From positions 1,547,501 to 1,611,500 of the forward strand of contig JAYJMM010000019.1 in assembly GCA_037349105.1 (NCBI GenBank): a DNA stretch of 64,000 bases, written 5' to 3'. This document shows, in pieces, positions 51,601 to 61,880 of this stretch. The notes beneath the pieces are model-generated. The model searched no databases. It saw nothing but the letters and a program-made list of their open reading frames with translations, and was not told the origin of the DNA. Positions within the stretch are counted from its first letter, which is position 1, and each line of letters begins with the position of its first letter. The position numbers and the translations under genes were made by a program. Source of the stretch: Limnomonas spitsbergensis (Eukaryota; Chlorophyta; Chlorophyceae; Chlamydomonadales).

Positions 51601-54600
51601 CACCGTGCACCAGTACTCCTTGTTTACTAGTTTTGCCAGACGAGGTCTGCGGTACGAATCTTGCAAAGGTTCATTTACCGTGTACCAGGTGTAAGCGGGG
51701 AAAACGTCTGGTGCGTCGTCAAATGCACCCCGCAGAATGTCGTGAGCGGGCTATCCTACCAACCTTGATAGAGCTGCTGTGGGTCCAGCGGTTCTCACGC
51801 CTCCTGCTTCGGCGGCGGAGTAGTCTTTCTAGTCTTTCTTTCTTTCTTTCTTGTTAGGCGCTGTGCATAGGATGAGTTTAGGGTTTAGGGTTAAGCTTAA
51901 CCCTAAACCCACAACAGCATGCCAGGAAGAGACACCGTGCACTATTCCTTGTTTATTGTTTTTGTTATACGCTGTTGATAGGATGGCACCTCGCCGTGAC
52001 CTGAGGCTTGAATGGTGTTTTCCAGGAGAAGGGCGCAGAAGGGTCAGGTGCCTGCTCTCTCTCACGCACTTCTACACACTGCCCCGAAGGTTCAAACTGA
52101 ACCGGGCAAGCCCCAACCCTCCCACTCGTGTTCATACATGGTCAGGTGCCTCCTCCTTCTCACAAACTTTCACACATGGTCACACCCCAACCCTCCCAGT
52201 CATATTCACACGTCATAGTCTCGCACCTGCTTCCCAGACAGCATTTGCATGGAGCCGATTCGAAATATCTCTGCAACGCTATCCTCCTCCTCGTACGTGA
52301 CAAATCTGCAGGATTCGAATGCTCAGGGTTCAGGGGGTGGACAACACGGTGGACAGAGATGCACCTGAGGGGTGACGTGGTGGCGAAACTGCCCTTTCTC
52401 CTAGGTGGCAAATCTGCCACGCCCTACAGTCCATCAGCCCTGACCCTAAGCCCTGGACCCAATCTCCTCAACCCTCCAACCCCAATCTTCCAACCAGAGC
52501 CCATCAATGGGCACTCCATTGATGACCCAATCGGAAGCTCCTCTGCTTGTGTGGGGAGATTTGGGCAGCTGTGGAGTGCCAAAATGTCCCCAGGCAAAAT
52601 CTCAGGGGCTGCCCTTCTCCCTTCTCTGTTCGGATTCACCCTGGGCCCCTCAAAACACACTCACAAATCCTGAGCCCTCAACCCAGTCCATCACATGCAG
52701 CCCCTGTACAGTGAACACGCACCCTGCACAGCCCCTGCACTCCGTACCGATTGGAGCATTATGTACGTCTACTTTCGCAATACATTTCCTTATTGCCACA
52801 CGCATCCCGCACAGCCCCTGTACTCGCACCCAGCATAGCCCCAGTCTCTTGCATTTCAATTTCAAACCCCTAGAGCCCCTATACACGCACCCCACACAGC
52901 CCCTGTTCTGTTGCATTTGAATTTCAAAACTCACCCGAAGCCCCGAGACCGGCCGGTGTTTTGATCCATCATGATGGTCGCCTCCACAATGGTCCCGTAC
53001 TGCCCAAAGTGCTCTCTAAATACATCTGAGGTGTGGAAAGTGTGGGGCAGGAGAGGGGGTATTTTGCACCTGATGTGCTCTCTATATACATCTGAGGTGT
53101 GGAAAGTGTGGGACAGGGGAGGGGGATATTTTGTACCTGATGTGCTCACTAAACATATCTGAGGTATGGAAAGTGAGGAGCAGGTGGGGGGGGGGGTATT
53201 TTGTACCTGAAGTGCTCCCAAAAATATTCATGTATAAGGGGATATGACATGTAAGAGATAAAGAGCACTTAAAAATATCGAGTAGAACGCTCCCTATACA
53301 GAGCGTAGGACTGTATACTGTATTTTGAGCAGTGGTCAGCGGAAGGACTGAGGAGCTAGGCAAGAACCTTGTGGCCGCACCACTAAATAAATAAAACTGA
53401 ATAAAGAATTAACCATGGATGATCAACAGGGGCGGATCATAAGCTACAGGATCCAACAGCATATTGCCACTGTGGATCCAACTGTAAGAAACCAACAGTA
53501 CATCTAAGTGTGATTCCATTACCAGCAGATCCAACAGCAGATTGAAATGCAGATTCGTTACCAGCTGATCCAGCAGCAGATTGAAATGCAGATTCATTAC
53601 AAGCTGATCCAACAGCAGATTGAATTGCATATTCATTACCAGCCGAGCCAGCAGCAGATTCAATTGCATATTCATTACCAGCTGATCCAGCAGCAGATTC
53701 AATTGCATATTCATTACCAATTGATCCAACAGCAGATTGAATTGCAGATTCATTACCAGCGGATCCAACAGCAGATTGAATTGCGGATTCATTGCCAGCA
53801 GATCCAACAGCAGATTGAATTGCAGATTCATTGCCAGCAGATCCAACAGCAGATTGAATTGCAGATTCATTACCAGCGGATCCAACAGCAGATTGAATTG
53901 TGGATTCATTACCAGCGGATCCAACAGCACATTAAATTGCAGATTCATTGCCAGCAGATCCAACAGCAGATTGAATTGCAGATTCATTGCCAGCTGATCC
54001 AACAGCAGATTGAATTGCATATTCATTACCAGAAGATCCAACAGCAGATTAAAATGCAGATTCATTACTAGCTGATCCAACAGCAGATTGAATTGCATAT
54101 TCATTACCAGCGGATCCAACAGCAGATTGAATTGTGGATTCATTGCCAGCAGATCCAACAGCAGATTGAAATGCAGATTCATTGCCAGCTGATCCAACAG
54201 CAGATTGAATTGCAGATTCATTACCAGCTGATCCAACAGCAAATTAAAATGCAGATTTATTACTAGCTGATCCAGCAGCAGATTGAATTGTGGATTCATT
54301 ACCCGCAGATCCAACAGCAGATTGAATTGTGGATTCATTACCAGCTGATCCAACAGCAGATTGAATTGCGGATTCATTTCCAGCTGATCCAGCAGCAGAT
54401 TGAATTGCAGATTCATTACCAGCGGATCCAACAGCAGATTGAATTGCGGATTCATTGCCAGCAGATCCAGCAGCAGATTGAATTGCAGATTCATTGCCAG
54501 CTGATCCAACAGCAGATTGAATTGAATATTCATTACCAGCTGATCCAACAGCAGATTAAAATGCAGATTCATTACTAGCTGGTCCAGCAGCAGATTGAAT

Positions 54601-57600
54601 TGTGGATTCATTACCAGCGGATCCAACAGCAGATTGAATTGCATATTCATAACCAGCGGACCCAACAGCAGATTGAATTGCGGATTCAATACCAGCGGAT
54701 CCAAAAGCAGATTGAATTGTGGATTCATTACCAGCGGATCCAACAGCAGATTGAATTGCAGATTCATTACCAGCAGATCCAACAGCAGATTAAAATGCAG
54801 ATTCATTACTAGCTGATCCAGCAGCAGATTGAATTGTGGATTCATAACCAGCGGATCCAACAGCAGATTGAATTGCATATTCATAACCAGCGGACCCAAC
54901 AGCAGATTGAATTGCGGATTCAATACCAGCGGATATAGCAGCAGATTGACTTATGGATTCATTACCAGCGGATCCAGCAGCAGATTAAATTGCGGATTCA
55001 TTGCCAGCGGATCCAAAAGCAGATTAAATTGCGGATCCATTACCAGCGGATCCAACAGCAGATTGAATTGCGGATTCATTTCCAGCTGATCCAGCAGCAG
55101 ATTGAATTGCAGATTCATTACCAGCGGATCCAGCAGCAGATTGAATTGCAGATTCATTACCAGCGGATCCAGCAGCAGATTGAATTGTGGATTCATTACC
55201 AGCTGATCCAACAGCAGATTGAATTGCGGATTCATTACCAGCGGATCCACTAGCAGATTGAATTGCGGATGCATTACCAGCAGATCCAACAGCAGATTGA
55301 ATTGCAGATTCATTGCCAGCGGATCCAACAGCAGATTGAATTGCGGATTCATTGCCAGCTGATCCAACAGCAGATTGAATTGCAGATTCATTGCCAGCTG
55401 ATCCAGCAGCAGATTGAATTGCAGATTCATAACCAGCTGATCCAACAGCAGATTGAATTGTGGATTCATTGCCAGCTGATCCAGCAGCAGATTGAATTGC
55501 AGATTCATTGCCAGCTGATCCAACAGCAGATTGCATTGTGGATTCATTACCAGCTGATCCAACAGCAGATTGAATTGCGGATTCAATACCAGCGGACCCA
55601 ACAGCAGATTGAATCGCGGATTCATTGCCAGCAGTCCCAACAGCAGATTGAAATGCAAATCAAGCAGCAGATGGTCACCCTAATCCACTCAGAAGCTTTC
55701 TGGGAGGGGAGCTGACAGCTGTCAAGGTTCAGCTTCGTCAAGATGTCCCGACTTATCTTATCCCAAGGCTGGCCGAGCATCAGGCGCCTTAGCGCCCCAA
55801 GTCCTGTGACCAGCCTTTAGGGTTACAGCAATTACAACAGAATAGGTCTTAAGATCATCGTATCCTGTTATGCTCTGTTTTTTTTACGTGCTTTTCGCGA
55901 GTGCTCCCGGCATGTTAGACGGCGTATAAGGAGCTCATGACAAACCTGCACGACATCGAGGGCTTCATCTAATTTCTGGAGAATATTTCAGATACATTTC
56001 AGCTAAATCATGGCCCACTGCAGGGGGGCCTGGTGTGGCCAGCCCTGCTGCTTGGGTCACTAGCTGTAGGCCGATCCAGGTTTGGTTCTAATCGGCACTG
56101 GGGTGGCTGCCCAACCACCTGCCAGAGGTGGTCTTGTGCGCTGTCGAATGTACACTGAAGGGCAATGTTCTAGCACCCTACCTGCTGAGTGGTCCAGAGT
56201 ATCAGCCAGCTGATCAGTGCTGTGCAATTTGCCATAATTCAGAAATGGAGTTGGTAATTACTGTCCCTTTCTGGTGAAAGTAGCTGAATTTGCCTTGAAC
56301 TTACGGTGACTGAAACACAGCTACATAATTCAGCCACCGTAAATACCGTAATCGGTGCAGCACTGCAGCTTATGCTTTGGGACAGCTCATCATACCACCT
56401 TGGGCTGATGGGACTGTCGAGCACCCACCCTGGGCTGATGATGTCCAAGCCTTGATTGTCCTGAAGCTGAGGCCCAGGCAGCATGGTCTGCAACATGCAG
56501 CCGCTAGATGGGTTGCAGCTGAACTTTAGCTGAAGCTTTATAACAAACAGTGCTGAAAGCACACCTTCAACCAACAGCCAGCACTGCCTTCGCAAGAAGA
56601 GCAAACTCCAGCATTCTCTAGCCTCTAAGGGGCTGCCTCCACCTTCCCCGGTTCTCTATCCTGCACCTGCTCTTACTTCCCGGTACGGTCGTCCCGGACC
56701 GTCTCTATTCATTTCCCCCCGGCCACGCGAATTTCGTGAGCCGATGTCTTGGGAGCCTGATTGCCGTGCGCTGGCAAGCGCTCGCAAATGCTACGGGTGC
56801 GCTTTCAAGCTCACATGTCGCCCGACGTGCTATTATTGCAGCATCTACGCAATCACCGACAGTTGATTTCGTAGATGCTGCAATAAGCCTTTTCGAAAGG
56901 GCCACGCACAGCGCATCAGAGGCCCAGACATCTAGACTGGGTGGGCCCAAGAGGCATCGTAGATCCGTCTTTGTGGATCCATCCAGGTGTGAAGACAGGA
57001 GCAGGTCTGAAGCCGTAGAAATAGCCAGACCAATTCAACGACTGCGGAGTAGACGAGCATGCTCCTATCGGCTGGGTGGTTGACATGCATTCTCAGTTCT
57101 CACGTGACCAAGAGGGCTGGCCTTAAATAGCATGCCACAAGGCCACGAGGGGCGAGGCGGGCAGATCCGGCAATTGGTAGTTGGAACCACATTGGAGCTC
57201 GGAGACATCTGCCCTGAAACGGCCCCGCACCTTCGGTCAGCTCGGCCCCTAGACCGCCCACGAAGATCTTCTTACTGCGAGGTTTCTGTCCCTCACCCTG
57301 CGGCACCGACGGTTTGGCATCGATCTGCGTGCATATCACGTGGGGGCGCACATCAGGACGCGCAAAAACATACGAGCATATAATGTTAACATACCCAGAC
57401 GCAGGGTTCTGGAAATTTCATGATTTGAAACGCAGTCCCTCAGGGAACAAGGTGGCCAGGGGGGGTCCCGGAAATTAGGGAAATATGATAGCGTGCGAGA
57501 TCCGCATCCATAGATCCCAACTATTGAGTTGGCTTCTAGGCAACTCCTCGTGATCAAGATCGCGCCTCGACCAGCACGAGGCCGCATGCACATTTGCGAT

Positions 57601-58127
57601 ATCACAAGCATAGATCCGATACACGCTGATAACAACCTGGTGCGCCCCCATGCGTAAGCTCGACATTAGGCCCACCACCCTGCATGTCAGCTTCGCGCAC
57701 CGTCCTGCCGTCGATACTGTGCGCCTCTCTGCATGCAGAAGCGGCAGCCTCTGTCTCTTTGAAAGTGACGAATCCGAATCCACGCGGTTGCCTGGTTGTG
57801 CGGTCGCGCATGACGACCTGCATGCACAGCACACCCGGCCCAAACGCCAACCTCTCTCAACGCTCGTTTGGTGGCCATGCGGCCCATGTACAACATGCGA
57901 CATGCATCGCATCGATCGACAGGGAGAGTTGCGACGCTTACCACATCAGCGATGTCACCGTATCTAGCAAAGTATGATTTTAGCTTGTCTGCATGGGGAA
58001 ATGGGGGCGAAAATGGGGGCGAGTCATACGTCATACAGTTGCCAAGCTGGCGATGTCATTCCGATCATGTCACCTACCTTCATCCGTCGTCCATGACAGG
58101 CCGCCTAGAAAGAGCTTCACGGGAGAT
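48629..58127 (-). CDS. hnRNP-like protein with two RRM domains
   Basis: Eight exons join in phase (minus strand): a 58078-58127, b 57942-57988, c 57701-57817, d 57231-57324, e 52935-53025, f 52227-52305, g 50812-51157, h 48629-48914. RRM1: KLFLGGLSWTTDE (RNP2), DKLKSYFARYGDIADV, RGFGFVTF (RNP1), then the linker DGRTIDAKPSVP. RRM2: KKIFVGGLGAELTE (RNP2), VFREHFGQYGTIVEA, GRSRGFGFVTYEEEDSV (RNP1), GKQVEVKCATPKGSGP. A Gln/Tyr- and Gly/Arg-rich tail follows, of low complexity and probably disordered. This is the plan of Musashi/DAZAP1/hnRNP A-type RNA-binding proteins that control mRNA processing or translation. The first coding exon (phase 2 end) is not certain. Exon h either splices at CAG|GTGAGAGG or reads on to the TGA inside that donor. 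Introns carry large minisatellites. Confidence 0.88.
48940..49125 (-). repeat. 20-bp repeats and duplicate exon h start (unit 2)
   Basis: Seven units of ATCAGCAGTACGGTATCAGC type lie upstream of exon h. At about 49078-49118 there is a second acceptor plus exon start (minus strand GTGCAG|GCCTCAACATGCC) that keeps the same phase as the true one but runs into the repeats. Confidence 0.75.
49765..49854 (+). repeat. 18-bp minisatellite, five copies (unit 2)
   Basis: AGCACCCAGATTCATGCA five times; counterpart of 32807-32950. Confidence 0.95.
51445..51540 (+). repeat. Dispersed repeat R1 copy
   Basis: AACCCTGCAGCTCGGGCC, GGCTGTAGG and CTTTGGTCCTCAT match the R1 core. It lies just outside the tandem duplication, in the f-g intron. 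Confidence 0.45.
51595..51985 (+). repeat. Pair of direct repeats around the palindrome
   Basis: AGAGACACCGTGCAC...CCTTGTTTA occurs near 51597 and 51925, and (T/A)(G/C)GCTGT(G/T)(C/G)ATAGGATG near 51858 and 51970. They bracket the palindrome. Confidence 0.55.
51881..51910. repeat. 30-bp palindrome of telomere-like repeats
   Basis: GGGTTTAGGG-TTAAGCTTAA-CCCTAAACCC is a perfect inverted repeat centred on a HindIII-type AAGCTT. It consists of two TTTAGGG-like motifs meeting their own complement, and lies in the intron between RRM exons f and g. Confidence 0.9.
53018..53225 (-). repeat. Three tandem copies of the exon e acceptor
   Basis: The acceptor and start of exon e (minus strand CCTCAG|ATGTATTTAGAGAGC) are repeated about every 65-70 bases upstream: near 53095 (CCTCAGATGTATATAGAGAG) and near 53163 (CCTCAGATATGTTTAGTGAG), each followed by ACAT or GCAC and a TACAAAATACCCCC-like spacer. 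Confidence 0.85.
53512..55655 (+). repeat. 39-bp minisatellite, about 55 copies
   Basis: Unit of GATTGAATTGCAGATTCATT, ACCAGC(G/T)GATCCAACAGCA; period 39. It fills more than 2 kb of the intron between RRM exons d and e. Because 39 is a multiple of three and the units lack stops, long repetitive ORFs appear on both strands (13-residue repeats), so the ORFs are not evidence of genes. On the minus strand each unit offers a CTG|GTAATG donor-like site. Confidence 0.95.
56000..56130 (+). repeat. Dispersed repeat R1, best-preserved copy
   Basis: Contains GCCCTGCTGCTTGGGTCACT, AGCTGTAGGCCGATCCAGG and TTTGGTTCTAATCGGCACTG. Used as the reference for the R1 family. No ORF or clear termini. Confidence 0.5.
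56833..56886. repeat. 17-bp perfect hairpin with a 20-base loop
   Basis: TTATTGCAGCATCTACG at 56833-56849 is the exact reverse complement of 56870-56886, separated by 20 bases. It lies in the d-e intron. It could be a terminator-like fold, a small-RNA hairpin or the ends of a deleted element. Confidence 0.9.
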
Positions 58128-58209
58128 CTGTAGATACGATGCAAGCGATGGGGAGGGAGTGTAAGAGAGCCAATCCGCAGTGTCATGGGGGCACAGAGCC
58201 ATCAAAAGA

Positions 58210-58668
58210 TCAGCGTCCCGGGAGCAGGGAGTGTGGCCCACCCTGAGCTTGTCGCGGATTCACTGGTGGGGGAACCGGCAGCCATGGCGCTTCAATTATC
58301 TTGATGCTTCTGTCGTAATCTGTTAGAGCTAGCTCGATAGCGCTATCCTGAGGGGGCGTCCCGGCAGGCAGAGCAGGCACCTCCGGCGTTGCACTGAGCG
58401 AAGCGCTGGCAGCTGATGTCTGTGGTCTAGCGCTCCAAGAGACAAGAATGGATCGCAGGGCTTCTACTGGTGGCCTGAATGACACAATCTGTGACAACCG
58501 TCCGTCTCTTATCGTGGTGATTGCAAGATCGGGCGTGTCGGTAGCCGAGGAACCGAACCCGAATGTAGCTGAGCATGGCTGATCCAGCAGGACAGATTCC
58601 TGTTGATTGAAACTGACCACGTCTCTCAAACATATAAATGTGGCAGGCACCCTAGATTCCCCCATCAC
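58210..58668 (-). CDS. Candidate N-terminal region of the two-RRM gene
   Basis: 152 open codons upstream of exon a on the same strand, Pro/Ala/Ser-rich near the end (EAPWLPVPPPVNPRQAQ) before a possible donor GCTCAGG|GTGGGC. The phase at that donor (one base) does not match the two bases required by exon a, so it is either spliced elsewhere or not the first exon. Confidence 0.25.
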   Translation of the reverse strand: MMGESRVPATFICLRDVVSFNQQESVLLDQPCSATFGFGSSATDTPDLAITTIRDGRLSQIVSFRPPVEALRSILVSWSARPQTSAASASLSATPEVPALPAGTPPQDSAIELALTDYDRSIKIIEAPWLPVPPPVNPRQAQGGPHSLLPGR

Positions 58669-59403
58669 ATGTTTGTCAGCTCAGAGGCCGGCGGGGTATT
58701 GTCCGGCCTGGTTGCCTTGCTTGGCTGTCGCTGCCAAGAGAAAGCGCTGTTCACAACTGATCGCAGGAGCTGACAGTAGGGCCCAGAGTGCAAGATTGAC
58801 AACACTTGATGCCGCAGTAGGCGAATATATCCTGGCTCTAACTTTTGTTGTTTAGCTCAGAGGTGTAGCTTTAGGCTAGGTTCTGATCTTTGATTTGAGG
58901 TCCAAATATTTTGAATAGGACCATCTGCAAAACATCATTTATAAACTGTTCAAAAACACCCAATCTGATCCAAAACATCACCCAATCCGATCATGCTTAC
59001 AGAGGCAGCGAGCAGCTCATTTTGTGCTCTCTGCCCACCAGGGTTGCCGTCTGGGCCTTGTTCACTGCATTGTGGGGATCATATACGGATATACCAAACA
59101 ACAGCTTCGTTGTCTGCTGGCAAGAAGGTCAGAGAGGTACTGCTTGATCCTCTTATCTTTCCTAGATAATTATAGCGCTCACACCGTTTTGTGGGTACGT
59201 CCCAGCACCAAATCAGATGATCCAGTGAACTTAATTTTTTTAATCACAGCCAGTGAATCACAGCACAGTTCTTCCATCGAAATAAATGTACAAAGTATTG
59301 AAAACAAATCCAGATCAAGATCCAGTGAACCAAACGCTGTTCAGCATCATCTCCTAGAGTCGGACTATAATTCAGGAGTGATCGCTAAGGTTGCTGCAGT
59401 ATC

Positions 59404-59483
59404 TGCAGGCTGCAGGCGTCCACACAGCCGAGTCTTTTTGAGCAGGGCCCAGAGGTGCAACGTCATTGACCTGCAGGCTGCAC
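59404..59483 (+). mobile_element. Short insert S with 12-bp target duplication
   Basis: A 56-base insert (59416-59471) ends GGGCCCAGAGGTGCAACG TCATTGAC and is flanked by exact CTGCAGGCTGCA copies at 59404-59415 and 59472-59483. Its 5' end (GCGTCCACACAGCCGAGTC) is truncated relative to the copy at 5755. Confidence 0.75.
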
Positions 59484-60322
59484 CCACAGAAAATATCAAA
59501 TTGAGGGCAGATAATCATGAGATACTTCTTGAGGGGCTTAGTCCTGACAATTTCCTGGTCCTACAGGATTTCTTGCAGATTCTGTTGATGTCATTTGCAA
59601 GTACATCTGCAGTAAGGTTCTAAATGGATTTCTTTGTTTCTGAAACAATGGAGATCTGGAAGCGCTCGGTGGATCATATTTTTACATTGAACCTGAAATG
59701 TAGCAGCTGTGGGATCCTCAATTGGTTCCATCAACATTGATGTCAGGTTAAGCATGTGGCAAGGCAATATTGGGGTTCTGATCAGGGGTTCAGCCCAGAC
59801 AGTCCTGGAGACAGTCCATGTCCAAGGAATCTAGCAGATTCCGCTGATGTGGCACACCAGCAATGACACCAGTCTTTGACGGGAAACCAGTCCGAAGCTA
59901 GTATATATTTAAAACGCCCGGTGAACAGCCGAACAATTTCCGTACATTCAATGACTGAACCTGAAACAAATAAACCGAATGATCCTCCTTCGTGCTATCA
60001 ACGCTGAAAGTGGGTTTTGAATGTGGCACACCAATATCATTTGCGTTCTGGCCAGGATTCGTTGTAAAACATCTGGAAACGCCCAATCGTTGAATGAATG
60101 ACCAGTGAAAAGAGATTCCTCACGTTATCATAAACTTCACTCAAACTTCAGTACAATTTTCCTTGCAAAACAAATGTGTGCATCCTTGTACTTGCCACCA
60201 ATTATTGTGTGCTCTGCATTGGCATCATCACCTGTTCACCTCCTCTACTGGTGGCCCAGTTCATCATCCTTTCCCCGAATGTTACACCATTGCATTTTAG
60301 GTTTGAATCCAAGTTTCCCTTG

Positions 60323-60381
60323 CATGCAGCACAGTATTTGAGCGGGCCCAGAGGTGTATCGTTATTGACATGCAGCACAGT
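60323..60381 (+). mobile_element. Short insert S with 13-bp target duplication
   Basis: A 33-base insert (60336-60368) carries GGGCCCAGAGGTGTATCG and TTATTGA. It is flanked by exact CATGCAGCACAGT copies at 60323-60335 and 60369-60381. It is the shortest member, sharing only the 3' end of the family. Confidence 0.8.
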
Positions 60382-61425
60382 GAGTGCCTTGAAAAGATCG
60401 CTGACCAGTTCATATTGAAGCTTCCGAATGATACCACCTTTGCCTGGCCACTCGGCGGCCATAAATCAGCTGATTGGTCAGCTGATTAGGACCAAACCCA
60501 GAACAGCCCACGGCCCATGGCCCAAGCCGCAGGGCCTACAGCACCAACGCCCCTTGTAATACTTGATGCAGCCTAAGCACCTGAGCAAAAATAGCGTCCA
60601 TAAGCACTTGCGATAAAAGCAAGCAGGGTTCCTTCAACAGCGATTGCCCAGCTATCAAACCTGCCTTTCGTCCCCCCACAGGACTCAACCACGGCACTCA
60701 ACTCCGCTAGGAAGGTTCTTCAGATTCTTAGATTTTCCAGATGCTTCCAGCCCTGTACCCTGAACTCACTCAATTACAAACGTTTGCCTGTCCGTGCATC
60801 CAGCTTTAGGACATCAAGACACGACAACCCGGGAGCAACGCACAACAGGTACTATCACAATCACAGAAACCAGTCAAAGTTAGTCCAATCCAGTCCAGTC
60901 TAATCCAGTCCAAACCATTCCAAACTAGCCCCAGTATACTTGGTTACTGCCTGCTTCTGTGCGTCATGCGTCATGCATGCACGACGCACTTTATTGAAGG
61001 GCGAAATAATTATGACACTCGCCCTCTGCATCCACAAAAAAGATCGGCGAGACGATCAAAACACAGAGAGCTTTGGACTTCAGGTAACGCGCACTATCGA
61101 ATACTAATCGAATTCAGCACAGGCAAAGCACAAGCAAACCAGCAAGCAAAGCATAAACATAACCCCAGGAACGAATCAAGCATAGAACCGGAACCCGTGT
61201 GACCGAGAGCAATTCATCAACACCACTGTCATCAAAAAAGTGGGCAGTAGGGCACTGGTTCCTTGCCCCAACCCTCCCGACAAGTGGGCAATGGCCAATG
61301 GGGCGACCTGTTCCTTGCCTTAGTGAACCTACCACTCCCTCCAAAAACGAATCGCCACTGGGGCGCCCGGCTCGTTGCGCAACTCCTCTCAATCAGCCCA
61401 CCTGGGGCTCCCTCACCGTAAATAT

Positions 61426-61430
61426 TTACA
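61426..61430 (-). promoter_or_regulatory. Possible TGTAA polyadenylation signal
   Basis: Minus-strand CCTGTAAATA lies about 450 bases downstream of the stop at 61881. TGTAA is the usual poly(A) signal in chlorophyte algae; the distance is plausible but unproven. Confidence 0.4.
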
Positions 61431-61880
61431 GGTCAAATCCACACTTTCCAGGTTAAACGCAGCACCGCAGGGCCACATTCAGCCGTGCAGGAGCCTGGCA
61501 AGCGCAGAGAGGGCATGCCTTAAGCTTCTGACACCATCGGTGATGGCTAAAGATTCCCAGTTTTCCCTGAAGATTCCAGATTTTAGACTTAGCATTATTT
61601 AACAAAAAATTCAAGCCCCCCATCTTCCTCTTCTTCCTTAGCTCCTTTCTGACCAACCCTTGCTGAGTGTACCCAGCTGGGGAAGCAGAGCACGGCCCAG
61701 TGCTGCTGGGCCTTTCCTTAGTGCTGACGCAAGCATCCAGAAGCCTTTTTGGAAAGCGCCAGGCAGAGAAAAGCGCTGGGTCCTACCAGGTCTTACGTAT
61801 TTAGACCAATCCACAATGGGGAGCCTGGCCTCAGCGCCGCATTGCCTCTGCTCGCCTGATCTTCCTACTCATCAAAGCAT

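Larger units (their letters stand above)
58870..61400. other. Intergenic region without a supported gene
   Basis: Contains degenerate repeats of roughly 350 bp (TGAACCTGAAA, TGTGGCACACCA) at about 59690-60040, two short S inserts, and an R1 copy near 60470-60560 (-). A 199-codon open stretch at 59024-59623 spans one S insert and is judged non-coding. Confidence 0.5.

Noticed and set aside
53409..54923. 504-codon minus-strand ORF with QFNLLLDPLVMNP repeats
   Set aside because: It is the 39-bp array, open on both strands, and lies inside a well-supported intron of the two-RRM gene.
56736..57083. 115-codon plus-strand ORF over the hairpin
   Set aside because: It lies antisense in the d-e intron of a supported gene, and the hairpin alone explains part of it.
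58854..58895. tRNA-like segment TAGCTCAGAGGTG with GGTTCTGATC
   Set aside because: It resembles A and B boxes, but no acceptor stem or cloverleaf could be formed. At most it is a decayed SINE piece.
59024..59623. 199-codon plus-strand ORF
   Set aside because: It runs through an S insert and degenerate repeats and has no domain, splice context or composition supporting it.
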